Origin: Zygnema cylindricum
Taxonomy: Eukaryota > Streptophyta > Zygnematophyceae > Zygnematales > Zygnemataceae
NCBI GenBank assembly: GCA_037447655.1
Contig: JBBHKE010002268.1
Coordinates: 1-45,000 of the forward strand
DNA length: 45,000 bases
Direction: 5' to 3'
Under the pieces are notes generated by a model. It did not search any database and was not told the origin of the DNA. It was given only the letters and a program-made list of their open reading frames with translations. How positions within the stretch are numbered: position 1 is the first letter of the stretch; each line of letters begins with the position of its first letter. This document shows, piece after piece, positions 30,470-40,209 of the stretch. The translations under genes and the position numbers were made by a program.

Positions 30470-31825
30470 CACCACAAATCGTAATTGTAGTAAATAAAAA
30501 ATGAGAGTAAAAAAACAAAAAATAATAATAATAGTTATGAACGCTAATTCGTGTGATAATTTTTTTTCACAAAGGAAGTTTACTCTAGTTTATTTAAGTA
30601 CTCTATATTGGGTTATGTCGACAATAATTATCTGTGCTGGAATTATAAACACTAAATTACGTAGACGTACAAAATTTGTCAGTCTGTATTGTTTTAACGT
30701 CATTATGGCGTTAGTACTATTCGTCGCGTTGAATGGCAGTTAATGTTCACACTGACAACGATGTTGTCGACAAAAGAGAGTTAGGATGCGTCTATCTGTG
30801 CTAAAGTAAGGGTTATTTTTTGTCGTTTTCCTGTAAAACTTAGAGTCGTACCGCGTAAGTCTCAACTGTACAAAAAAAGATAAGTACATTTTGCGTCATC
30901 ATCAAATTTAAGATGTACTACATGTTGTCGTTTTGTGTTATTGGACCCACGGCCACGCCAAAAAACGTCAAATTCAAACTTTAATTTAAAACACAAGGCC
31001 GATGTGTTTTAAAACAAAGTATTTTTCATAAACAAATAGGAACACGTATTCGCACGTGTAATTTTTTTACAAAAATTTCAAACAAATTCCAGCAACGGCG
31101 AAAGGTACACTATTCGTTATATCTTGTCCGTTTGCGTCCATCAAAGTACACAATTTGTTGTGTTTTGTCGCATTTCGTTTGGTACGGACTTTTCCATTCC
31201 AGGGGTCTGAAAATTCCGATGCCATTTGACGAAATCGTGAGAAATCTTTGAGGGCACCCTGGCAAGTCGCACACGCCGCCTCTCTCACGCAGCCTCGCAT
31301 TCTCGTGACGTTCTAAGGGCAGTTTCTTTTCAATTTGGTGCGTCACCGCAGATTGTACACTGTAGACTGGCGTCACGGGCATTGTTGACGTATACAATCG
31401 CCACGCCCTTAAGTGACAACTTCGATTGGTACACAAAGGGACACCCGAGATTTGGGTCCGCCGGATCTGCGCTAAAAAATAAAGAAAATTCTCTAAGTTT
31501 GAAGTACATAGAGACGCACCCTTACGATAACGACTTTTTTTTCGATGTGATTGTTTTTTTTTTAGTGTGATTTCACGTGCGAGCGCGATTCTATTAAATC
31601 ATTATTTGTACCTTTTTACTTATAAAAGTACAATTATGCACGGTCAGACTTCGTCCGTACTCAATACTATTTAGAACTAGCTTACATTGAAAAATCTACG
31701 CTAATTAAACCTTACCTAAATTAGTATAATGAAAAATTTAGAATCATTTACTCTATTTAAGGTGATAGAGTCAAAATTTAGGGCGACTGAATTAGCGTTA
31801 TTTACTCTAATTACGATTCGCGGTG
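30470..31825. mobile_element. Y element split by Z copy 2
   Basis: Left CACCACAAATCGTAATTG, right CTAATTACGATTCGCGGTG, flanked by TA. After removing the Z element it aligns, inverted, with the Y element at 32056-33256. An 80-codon open frame at 30501-30743 with hydrophobic stretches is not shared as protein and is ignored. Confidence 0.82.
30784..31521. mobile_element. Z-family MITE, copy 2, with TTA duplication
   Basis: Left GGATGCGTCTATCTG, right CATAGAGACGCACCC, TTA at 30781-30783 and 31522-31524. The empty site AAAGAGTTATGCGAACGG (minus strand, about 32352-32369) has a single TTA. 738 bp, matching 358-1095. Confidence 0.88.
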
Positions 31826-31829
31826 TATA

Positions 31830-32028
31830 CACCGTGAATCGTTTTTAGCCCTATGTACGCTAAATCGACACCCCAACATTTTTACATTGATACCTTAAAT
31901 ATAATAAATTACACTATTTAAGGACGTGGACCATAATATGCCACGTCTCCTATCACTACATTAGAATGAATGACGCTAATTTTTTCTTTACACTAATAAT
32001 TTGAATACGCTAATAACGATTCAAGGTG
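31830..32028. mobile_element. Short Y MITE (199 bp)
   Basis: CACCGTGAATCGTTTTTAG to TAATAACGATTCAAGGTG, TA on both sides. It abuts the preceding Y element (GGTGTATACACCG). The core GACGTGGACCATAATATGCC marks the same subfamily as 11619 and 33635. Confidence 0.8.
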
Positions 32029-32055
32029 TACTTACCTGTGCTGTACTGGATTGTG

Positions 32056-33256
32056 CACCGCGAATCGTAATTAGAGTAAATAACCCTAATTCAGTCGCCC
32101 TAAATTTGGACTCTATCACTTTAAATAGAGTAAATGATTATAATTTTTTCATGATACTATTTAAGGTACGGTTTAATTAGCGTAAAAACATACAATATAG
32201 GTTCGTTTTAATAGTGTGAAGTACGGACGATTTCGACCGTGCAGAATCGTACTTTTATCAGTAAAATGGTACGAATAATGATTTAATAGGAAATCGCGCT
32301 CGCACGTGAAATCGCACTAAACAGAAAGTCAATCACATTGAAAAAAAGCCGTTCGCATAACTCTTTTCCGTCGACAGCATCGTCGTCAGTGTGAACATTA
32401 ACTGACATTCAGTGCGACAAATAGTACTAACGCCATAATGACGTCAAAACTATACGGACTGACAGATTTTGTACGTCTACGTAATTTAGAGTTCATTATT
32501 TCAGCGCGGATAAATTATTGCCGACATGACCCAATATAGAGTACTTAAATAAATTAGAGTAAACTTCCTCTGTAAAAAAATTATATCACATAAACTACAC
32601 CGCGAATCGTTATTAGACTTATGTACTCTATATCGGCGCCCCAAAATTTTGACAATGATACCCGAAATACAATGACTGATTCTAACTTATCCGTGACGTT
32701 AATTACGGTTCTTGTGAATTAGCGTCAATGGTGTCACCGTACATATTTATTGAATAGTGTATTGTACGAAAGGCGGTTGTTCGTACATCATTGTACTTCG
32801 TTACTGAAAATTGTACGGAAATTGTTGTTTACTTATGTCGGTTACATACAGAACTGCGCTTAGAATAAACTAGTACCTATTTTAGTGTATACGTATGAAC
32901 GGCGTAATGATTGTTCATCCGCAAACCTAAATTATAATTGTGGATTCATTACAATGGAAGGACGAGACGTGGTACGGATTGTCAGATATTGTTCATCTAC
33001 CTATTTTAACGTGTATGTCACGACGGAGGATCCTGTACACCTAAATCAGCGTTAAGGAGAAATTACAATTAAACATTCTTTTGACGATGGTATTGATACA
33101 TAAATTAGCATCAATGACACAAATTTATTATTGATACTAATAAAGTAATAATTTCTATAGTCTAATAACGATTCACGGTGTAGAGTTCATTACTCTAATT
33201 GTTTTTTTTGTTTATTTACTCTTATTTTTTCATTACTCTAATTACAGTTCGCGGTG
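32056..33256. mobile_element. Y element split by another Y
   Basis: Left CACCGCGAATCGTAATTAG, right CTAATTACAGTTCGCGGTG. The insertion at 32598-33180 separates ATCACATAAAC from GAGTTCATTACTC; the Y copy at 13470 has the joined form CAAACTAGAGTTCATAACTC at about 15346. Confidence 0.82.
32598..33180. mobile_element. Nested Y element (583 bp) with TA duplication
   Basis: CACCGCGAATCGTTATTAG to CTAATAACGATTCACGGTG, with TA at 32596-32597 and 33181-33182. The empty site (CAAACTAGAGTTC) has a single TA, which proves the 2-bp duplication for this family. Confidence 0.88.
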
Positions 33257-33634
33257 TAGTTATCAAGCCAGGTTTCCATCGGGTAGAGTAAATTCGCACT
33301 TTTATACGTGTTTTATTGTGAGTATCATGAACGATTGCGTTCACATATGGGAAATTGTCACAGATTTTTCAAGCGTATAATTTGAATGTACTATTTGTAC
33401 AAACGTTCAATCTAATATTAAAACACTGAAAAAAATCCACAAGCCGCTGGCGAACCACGAAGGTTCGAAGAAAGACAAAGGGAGCGTTACAGGATACCCT
33501 CCGCCGAAGATTTTCCGATGGATTTTGGTGGATTTTCCTTCAGCCTGTCCGATGACACGTGGCTCTTAAGACGTGTAAAGGATTCAGTGGCGATCCGATC
33601 GTGGCACAGATCTTTATATTCGATGTATACAGTA
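33257..33634. other. Unassigned spacer between Y elements
   Basis: No gene or recognisable element ends. The part at 33430-33600 is less AT-rich than its surroundings and has ACACGTGGCTCTTAAGACGTG near 33556. Confidence 0.5.
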
Positions 33635-33832
33635 CACCGCCAATCGCTATTAGAGTATATAACGCTGATACGGTGCCCCTAAATTTTGACCCCAAAACCT
33701 GAAATAGAATTAACAACGCTATTTAAGGACGTGGACCATAATCTGCCACGTATCAGGCACTAAATAAGAATCAATAACGCTAATTATTTTTTGACGCTAT
33801 TTAATCCTTGACTCTAATAGCGATTGGCGGTG
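33635..33832. mobile_element. Short Y MITE (198 bp)
   Basis: CACCGCCAATCGCTATTAG to CTAATAGCGATTGGCGGTG, TA both sides. It is the inverted counterpart of 11619-11813, sharing AAGGACGTGGACCATAATCT. Confidence 0.87.
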
Positions 33833-33839
33833 TACAGTA

Positions 33840-34906
33840 CACCGCCAGTCGCTATTAGCGTAGTGTACGCTAATTCCGTCCCGTTTTATTTTATTTTTAT
33901 TCTCCAATAGCGTAGCTTATACTATTTTTTTCTGTTCGCCATTTAGGGTTGTTTTCCAAGTACACCGCGCATCGTAATTAGAGTAATGAAAAAATTAGAG
34001 TAAAAAAAGAGAAAAAAATAATTAGAGTAATTTACTCTAATTTATGTGATAGAACTGTTTCAGAAAGGAATTTACTCTAATTTATGCGGTGTACTCTAAT
34101 TTGGCAAGTTTATATCCTCTACTGTAAATAAGGTATTCGTACAGAATCTGACAAATCGTACAGTTTATCGTCACTATGACGTTTGCACTACGTGGATTGT
34201 TAAAACGCAGCTACATGATAATGGCCTGTATTAAATCATTATTTGTACTTTTTTAATTTATAAAAGTACAATTATGCACGGACGGACGTCATCCGTACTC
34301 CACACTATTTAAAACGAACATATATTAGAATTAAAAACGCTAATTAAACCTTACCTTAAATAGTATAATGAAAAAAATTAGAATCATTTACTCTATTTGA
34401 TGTGATAGAGTCGAAATTTTGAGCGACCGAATTAGAGTAATTTACTCTAATTACGATTCGCGGTGTACCGTACAAAATGAAAGTACGTTGTCGTTTAAAT
34501 AGTATGATGTACGGTAAGTTTTAGACCGTACAAAGTTGTACCTTTTTAAGTGAAAAAGTATAATTAATGACTTTTAGTAACCGCGGACGCATGAGAATAT
34601 GCGCTCTAAAAAAGGGATGAAATCGGGCAAATATCACGTTCTCACATATTCGTCCAACAACCACGTTTCGACTTTGTGAACGCACGATTTATGTACGATT
34701 TGTCAGATTTTGTACTATTACCTATATTAGTGTAAGCATGTTTTCGACCGACATTTATTTTTTTCAATGACCCAAATTAGCATTAGTAAACAAGTAGAAT
34801 GCATGTTTTTTTTCAAAATTTTCAAATTCTTAATTAGCGTAAACCAAGCTACTGTAGTTATTCGTATACGCTAAAGAAACTTCTATGCTAATAGCGATTG
34901 GCGGTG
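33840..34906. mobile_element. Y element containing a nested Y
   Basis: CACCGCCAGTCGCTATTAG to CTAATAGCGATTGGCGGTG. After removal of 33963-34465 about 560 bp remain, matching inverted the element at 35577-36132 (CATGAGAATATGCGCTC, TTTCGACTTTGTGAACGC-like blocks). Confidence 0.8.
33963..34465. mobile_element. Nested Y element (503 bp)
   Basis: CACCGCGCATCGTAATTAG to CTAATTACGATTCGCGGTG, TA at 33961-33962 and 34466-34467. It is an inverted relative of 13470 and 29994. Confidence 0.85.
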
Positions 34907-35576
34907 TACTGTAGCGATTGTATACAAGCTACTCGATCGTCCTACTTGGCGACAGCTGAATGGTGCGATTGCTTCGCGGTTGGAGAAACAAAAAAATATC
35001 GAACGGAAAACATACGAAATTTAATACAATACCTCACTTTCAATAGTGTACCTCAATTTCTTGCTGATGGAGGTCCACACTTAAGAAATTCTTCTATCGA
35101 AACGTGCCTAAACGCATTTCGTACGTTATTGACATTAATTTTCCAATCAGTTAGGGTGGCGCTCCATCAGGAAATTCTGTAATCGTACGAGCGGCGTTAC
35201 AGAATGCTACACTTTGAACGATGTTTTTTCGCGCAAAGTCTGTAATCCACGTGCTTAGAAATGAGTGGTACCACGTAAGATAAGATCGTCAAATATTTTT
35301 TTCACCGACCAACTTCAACTCGAAATCGTCATTTGCGTACCATGTACGTGCGGACAAGGGCATCGTACCACACAAATTTGTACTCTTTGCAAACGCTTGT
35401 CAGATGCCAGCTCATTATTTTTAGGGTTTCTGTTTTTTCGAATGACGAATGAGCGATTCCACAAATAGTGTGACAAATGGCAGGTAAAAAAAATAGCGCG
35501 ACGAAAGCTCGCCGTTGAATTTTTTAATGCACTAGTAAATCAACGCCCGTTACACGGGCATATACTGTGTCAACTA

Positions 35577-36132
35577 CATCGCCAATCGCTATTAGCGTAG
35601 AAATTTATTTAGCATATATGAATAATTACCGCTGCTTATGCTAATTAAGAATTTGAAAATCTTGAATAAAAAACATACATTCTAATTGTTTAATAATTCT
35701 AATTTGGGTCTTTGAAAAAAAAAAATGTCGGTCGCAAACATGCTTACACTAATATAGGTATTAGTACAAAATCTGAAAAATCGTACACAAATCCTATGTT
35801 CACACAATCGAAACGTGGTTGCTGGACGAATATGTGCGAGCGTGATATTTGACAACCCGATTATATCCCCTTTTTAGAGCGCACATACTCATGCGTCCGC
35901 GGTTACTAAAACTCATAAATTATACTTTTTCACTTAAAAAAATTCAATTTTGTACGGTCTGACACTGTCCATACACCACACTAATTAAACGATGAAGTAC
36001 TTCCGTTTTGTACGGTACTAACAAATTAACCCTAAATAGAGTAAAGAAAAAAATAGAATGAACTACGCTAATAGAGAGAAAAAAAAAGCGGGGTGGAATT
36101 AGGGTACACTACGCTAATAGCGATTGGCGGTG
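35577..36132. mobile_element. Y element (556 bp) inside the Helitron
   Basis: CATCGCCAATCGCTATTAG to CTAATAGCGATTGGCGGTG with TA on both sides. It is related, inverted, to the outer part of 33840-34906. Confidence 0.83.
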
Positions 36133-36502
36133 TAGTGTTGGGTATCGAGGACCTATTGCCGATATTCGATATATATCGCCTTGTAGGGATCCGATAATCG
36201 ATATATCGAATCCATGTACCTAGAAGCTAAATATCCGGATAATCACGCGATTTTTTTCTTTTCTTCCCGATTTTTTTCTCAACCCCTCCCCCCCCCCACT
36301 GTGGCGCTCGCTCAGTGGGGGGGGGGGGGGGGGGTTCGTACGACTTTCTGTCGATTTTCCGTACGATTTTTGTTCTTCAGCTGTACGAACACCCATTTTT
36401 CGCGATGTATATCGCGATGATTTATGTTGGTCCCGGTACGATATATTGATGATTCTGCTCGATCGATTATCGCGATATGAATTTACCCGATACCCAACAC
36501 TA
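36133..36502. mobile_element. hAT-like MITE with C-run/G-run hairpin
   Basis: Perfect 15-bp inverted ends TAGTGTTGGGTATCG and CGATACCCAACACTA. The hAT assignment rests on the TAGTGTTGGG-type end and is tentative, because no 8-bp duplication is visible; it abuts a Y element whose TA it shares. ATATCGATA-like motifs recur inside. At about 36283-36335 a C run, CACTG, a short loop, CAGTG and a run of about 18 G form a strong hairpin. Confidence 0.65.
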
Positions 36503-36509
36503 CTGTCAA

Positions 36510-37665
36510 GTTTATCATGCCCGTACCCCGGACGTACGGCAACGTCACGTTGTGCCAGCAGTCCGGCGGTCTGTACCGTTGACGCATGGCAACGTCACGT
36601 GACGCACGGCAACGTCAGTTGTGCTAGCAGTTCGGCGGTCTGTACCGCTGACGCACGGCAGCGTCACGTTGTGCCAGCGGTAAGGCGGTCTGTACTGCGG
36701 ACGATCGCACGACAACGTTACACCGCGAATCGTTATTAGTGTCAAAGTTTAAATAGTGTTGAAGGTAATTTACTGTAATTGATGCTAATTAGGAATTTGA
36801 TTTTTTTTTTAAAAGGTGTATTTTAATTTCGGCTTAATGCTAATTTGGGAACAACAAAAATTAAATATTCTCCGTACGATTGTATACATTAACATATGTA
36901 TTCGTACAAAATATTAGAAATCGTACGCCGTCGTGAAATTTAATTCTCCGTACATGTCAGACTAATTTACTTGTCACACTAATTCCGTTTTTTGAGTGCA
37001 CGTTCATATGCTTGCGCATCTGATTTAATTCATTTTTTGTAAAATTTTCACTTTAAAAGGTACATTTATGTACGGTCTGACATCGACCGTACACCACACT
37101 ATTTAGAACTTATTGTACTTTCATTTTTTACGCTATTCAATACGGTACCTTAATTAACGTGAAGGAAAAAATATAATCATGTATCCTATTTAGGAAAAAA
37201 CTCAAAATTTCAGGAACCCAAATTAGATTTATATACTCTAATAACGATCCGCGGTGTACATTCTGCCAGCGGCACGGCAACCTTCGACGGTTGGCAACGT
37301 TACATTGTGCCAACCCTACGCGGTCTACACAGCGACGTTTGGCAATAATACATTACGCCATCCGTACGACGGTCTGCACACGACGCACGCCAACGTTAAA
37401 TTACGCCATCCGTACGGCGTTTTGCACAGCGACGAACGGCAGCGTTAAATTGCGCCATCCGTACGGCGGTCTGCACACCGACGGGTGGCAATGTTAGGTT
37501 TCGCCAACCGTACGGCGCTCTGCACACCGACGGTTGGCAATGTTAGAGTATGCCAACCGTACGGTGGTCTGCACACCGACAACTGGCAATGTAAGATTAT
37601 GCCATCCGTACTGCGGTACGGGCGGAACCGTTACATTGTGCCAGCGGTACGGCGGTCCGTACTGC
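36510..37665. repeat. Minisatellite, about 57-65-bp units, split by a Y element
   Basis: Units share GGCAACGTTACATTGTGCCA and TACGGCGGTCTGCACACCGA. About four diverged units precede (36510-36720) and about seven follow (37257-37665) the Y element at 36721. Joining the flanks across a single TA restores a unit. Open frames across the array are artefacts of the repeat. Confidence 0.88.
36721..37256. mobile_element. Y element (536 bp) inside the minisatellite
   Basis: CACCGCGAATCGTTATTAG to CTAATAACGATCCGCGGTG, TA at 36719-36720 and 37257-37258, interrupting a repeat unit at AACGTTACATT. It is the uninterrupted sister of 28469-29987. Confidence 0.88.
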
Positions 37666-38159
37666 GGACGGACGGAAAAAATCGATGACAGACACACCGC
37701 CTACCGCCTATATAATGCTTCGCAGAGGGGCGAACAACGTTCCCTTATTTATATACTGATATATCATGTGCGAAATTTTTTGATTTCCGTCGGTTGCCGT
37801 CCTGACACGTACATTCATTATCCAACGTGTCGCAGCTAAATTTTTCCTGTAAATGGTGATGTACCTCCTCGAGGTACATCAATATTTACAGAAACTTTCG
37901 AAGCGAATGCTTCGTGAAAAAACATCTAACGGTCATTATTACCTCCCAGTCCTTTGGAGAATATTGGCGAGATTCTCTGTAATGTTGTTCACATATAAAA
38001 ACAAAATAATAGGTACGGTGTAGTACGGATAGGTCCGGATTTCTGTAAACAACCTCACTTTTCGTCTGATGGAACGCCACCCTTATCCTCAATATGGTTA
38101 GTATGGGAAGTTGGGAACGCTTCTTGCGCAACTTTTCATTCCGTAATTTACTAACAGTA

Positions 38160-38241
38160 ATTTCTTGCTCGCCTTTCTATCAATTCTTCTCATTTCGTGC
38201 ATTTCTTGCTCGCCTTTCTAGCAATTCTTCTCATTTCGTGC
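38160..38241. repeat. 41-bp tandem duplication
   Basis: ATTTCTTGCTCGCCTTTCTA plus 21 further bases occurs twice in tandem with one mismatch. Confidence 0.9.
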
Positions 38242-40130
38242 ATATAGTAATCTCTTACGTAACTCTTCACATCGTACATTCCTATTACTTTATCTCAAAA
38301 CATTTTCTTTGTACATTAAAAAAAATTATTCGTGTTTTTATTAATATTGTCCTTCTCTATTAGACAAAAGATGGTGTCGTATTAAATGAATTTCTTTGCG
38401 CTTAAGAAAAAACGTTGTAATCTCATAAACCTTTCTAAGTGCCTTTACAACCATCATTCCATTCAAATTGGTATTTGTCGTTCATCGATCCTGGTGACAA
38501 CAACAAGGCTATGCTCCTTTTCCTATTATTTCCTGCTTGGGCCTAAGTATATCCGCCTCGGACGGTAACAATTGGAGCCCGCGAGAGGAGAGCACGTCGA
38601 GGGATAGGAAGCCTTAGAACAAGGGCACAAAGATTGAGTTAACGGCCTTCCCGTTTGTTCTCTCCAAATCATTCCTAAACTTACGAACCCATTTGCAATA
38701 TACAAATGCACCTTGGTCGGAGTGGCGTAGTATTTCACATAGGGCGAGTCTGCTAACCTTTAACAACCTCTACATAATTTGGATGTGCCAATACAATTAA
38801 CAAGTTTGTATATATTACTCAATATGGTATGTGTAGTATGTACACTCATAAGGTAAAACATAAAGCGTTTCCAAACTTTTTGCAGGTTAAACCAATGATT
38901 GCTTCATGTCCTCTTACATCGATACTCCCTCTTCAACTGGTGGCCCCTCTGATATGGTGCAATCTTTCGGTCTCATTGTTTACCAACAACAAATTAGGGG
39001 ACCTCTAACTCGACGTTGCAATGTTTTTCACACCGTTGACCATAACTCTCTAAATTTTGAGGATAAAAACAAAATCCTATTATAATTAACAAATACTCCA
39101 TTTTCGTCCACATACTCTATTGAAAACCTTGTCCTTTCTCTTATTCATTTGAAGGATATTTGGACGCTGTTGACGTTTTAGAATATGCGCAAGAGCGCTA
39201 AGATGACGATGTGGAAGCCATACTTATTACCTATGCCCGCATAAAAGCATTATGAGCATGAGGTGACAATTTGTTACTCATTCTTGTTGTTGACTACACA
39301 TTTTTAATTCATCGGTAGGACCAAATTGTTGCGCCTTTCAGCGTTTTGCAAAGCAAATATCTAAGACAATACTCTCCACTTTATGAAAAGAACCCTAAAA
39401 AACGTCGTGCATTGTGACCATCTTCCAAATCATCCTTATTCCCAAATGGTAGTCGCAATCTTGACTTGTTGCTTTGCTCATTTTCCACTTTACTTCACGA
39501 ACACCCTCTTAACGATCGCTTCCTTTATGACATTTTTTTTTTAGTTACACAGTAAAATCTTTGCCATTTTGCACAAACTTGGTGGCCAAGTCACTTTTCA
39601 CAGTCGAGAGGTCATGATGATAACCACGTGATTTATTTAACGAGGTGGTTACCATTCGAACAACCACTTCGCTCTACGCTTTTGCTGCTCCATTTGAAGC
39701 ATGAGAGTTCCTTTCACATTTTTCTTGTCACTATATGTCAATTATGAGTACCTCATCATGTAACCGATCGAGTAGGCGTTGTTTAATTTTAGACCCTCCA
39801 TAGAGCATGTTGTGTTTGCTTTTGTCACACGCTGGGAAAAAGTGAAAAAAAATAGCTGAATGGCCAATAACGCACTCGCTCGAATTTAAAGTGACTACTT
39901 TAATTCGAATATCGTCGCAACGGAGTGCCGTACGTATCGCAAGTTCGCAATTGACGGTTCGACTCTGCACCAGCCGTACATTTATACTCGACTGGTGTGC
40001 ACAGAGCAGAACGAGCTGGAAGGCGAACAGAATATTTACAAAAATCCTGACCGTACATGTTTCTGTACGGTTTTCTTTACGACCTGTACGACTGTCAGGC
40101 ATACTTGTATAGTTTTCTGCACTTTCGAGT
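38242..40130. other. AT-rich spacer with no supported gene
   Basis: Short stretches around 38900-39060 and 39330-39720 read a little like retroelement polyprotein, but every frame is broken and no family motif is convincing. No element ends were found. Confidence 0.5.
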
Positions 40131-40185
40131 TTTAAATTTCGACTACTGTTGACTCTACTTTTCCGGGGCTCCCTCCTTTCCTGCA

Positions 40186-40195
40186 GCCAATCAGC
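40186..40195 (+). promoter_or_regulatory. CCAAT box upstream of NOP16
   Basis: AGCCAATCAG lies about 15-25 bases before the NOP16 ATG, so it may be too close to act as a classical CCAAT box unless the leader is very short. The start context GCCATGGG is strong for initiation. Confidence 0.3.
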
Positions 40196-40209
40196 AGGCA
40201 GCGTCAGCC

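Larger units (their letters stand above)
35532..37759 (-). mobile_element. Non-autonomous Helitron-like element
   Basis: On the minus strand it begins TCAGTATATAAATAAGGG (at 37759) and ends with a hairpin GCCCGT-GTA-ACGGGC (35559-35545), nine bases, then CTAG (at 35532). It sits between A (35531) and T (37760) in plus-strand terms. These are the classic Helitron rules: 5' TC, 3' hairpin plus CTRR, A|T insertion without duplication. The other X-c copy has the unfilled GCATTTATCATG at about 5781. It carries two Y elements, a hAT-like element and a minisatellite, and no helicase gene. Confidence 0.8.
35154..38082. mobile_element. X-c MITE, copy 2, enlarged by a nested Helitron
   Basis: GGGTGGCGCTCCATCAGG at left, CTGATGGAACGCCACCC at right, TTA at 35151-35153 and 38083-38085. 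The outer parts (35154-35531, 37760-38082) align with X-c copies 1 and 3. An internal hairpin with 21-bp arms, starting CTGTAAATGGTGATG, lies at 37847-37891. Confidence 0.87.

Noticed and set aside
30501-30743. Small membrane protein inside a Y element
   Set aside because: The frame is not kept in the inverted sister at 32056 and starts within AT-rich MITE sequence.
36446-37839. Several overlapping open frames with repeated peptides
   Set aside because: They are translations of the 57-65-bp minisatellite, in multiple frames and both strands.
38880-39730. Possible copia gag or integrase remnant
   Set aside because: Scattered phrases look retroelement-like, but every frame has many stops and no zinc knuckle, DDE or protease motif could be located.
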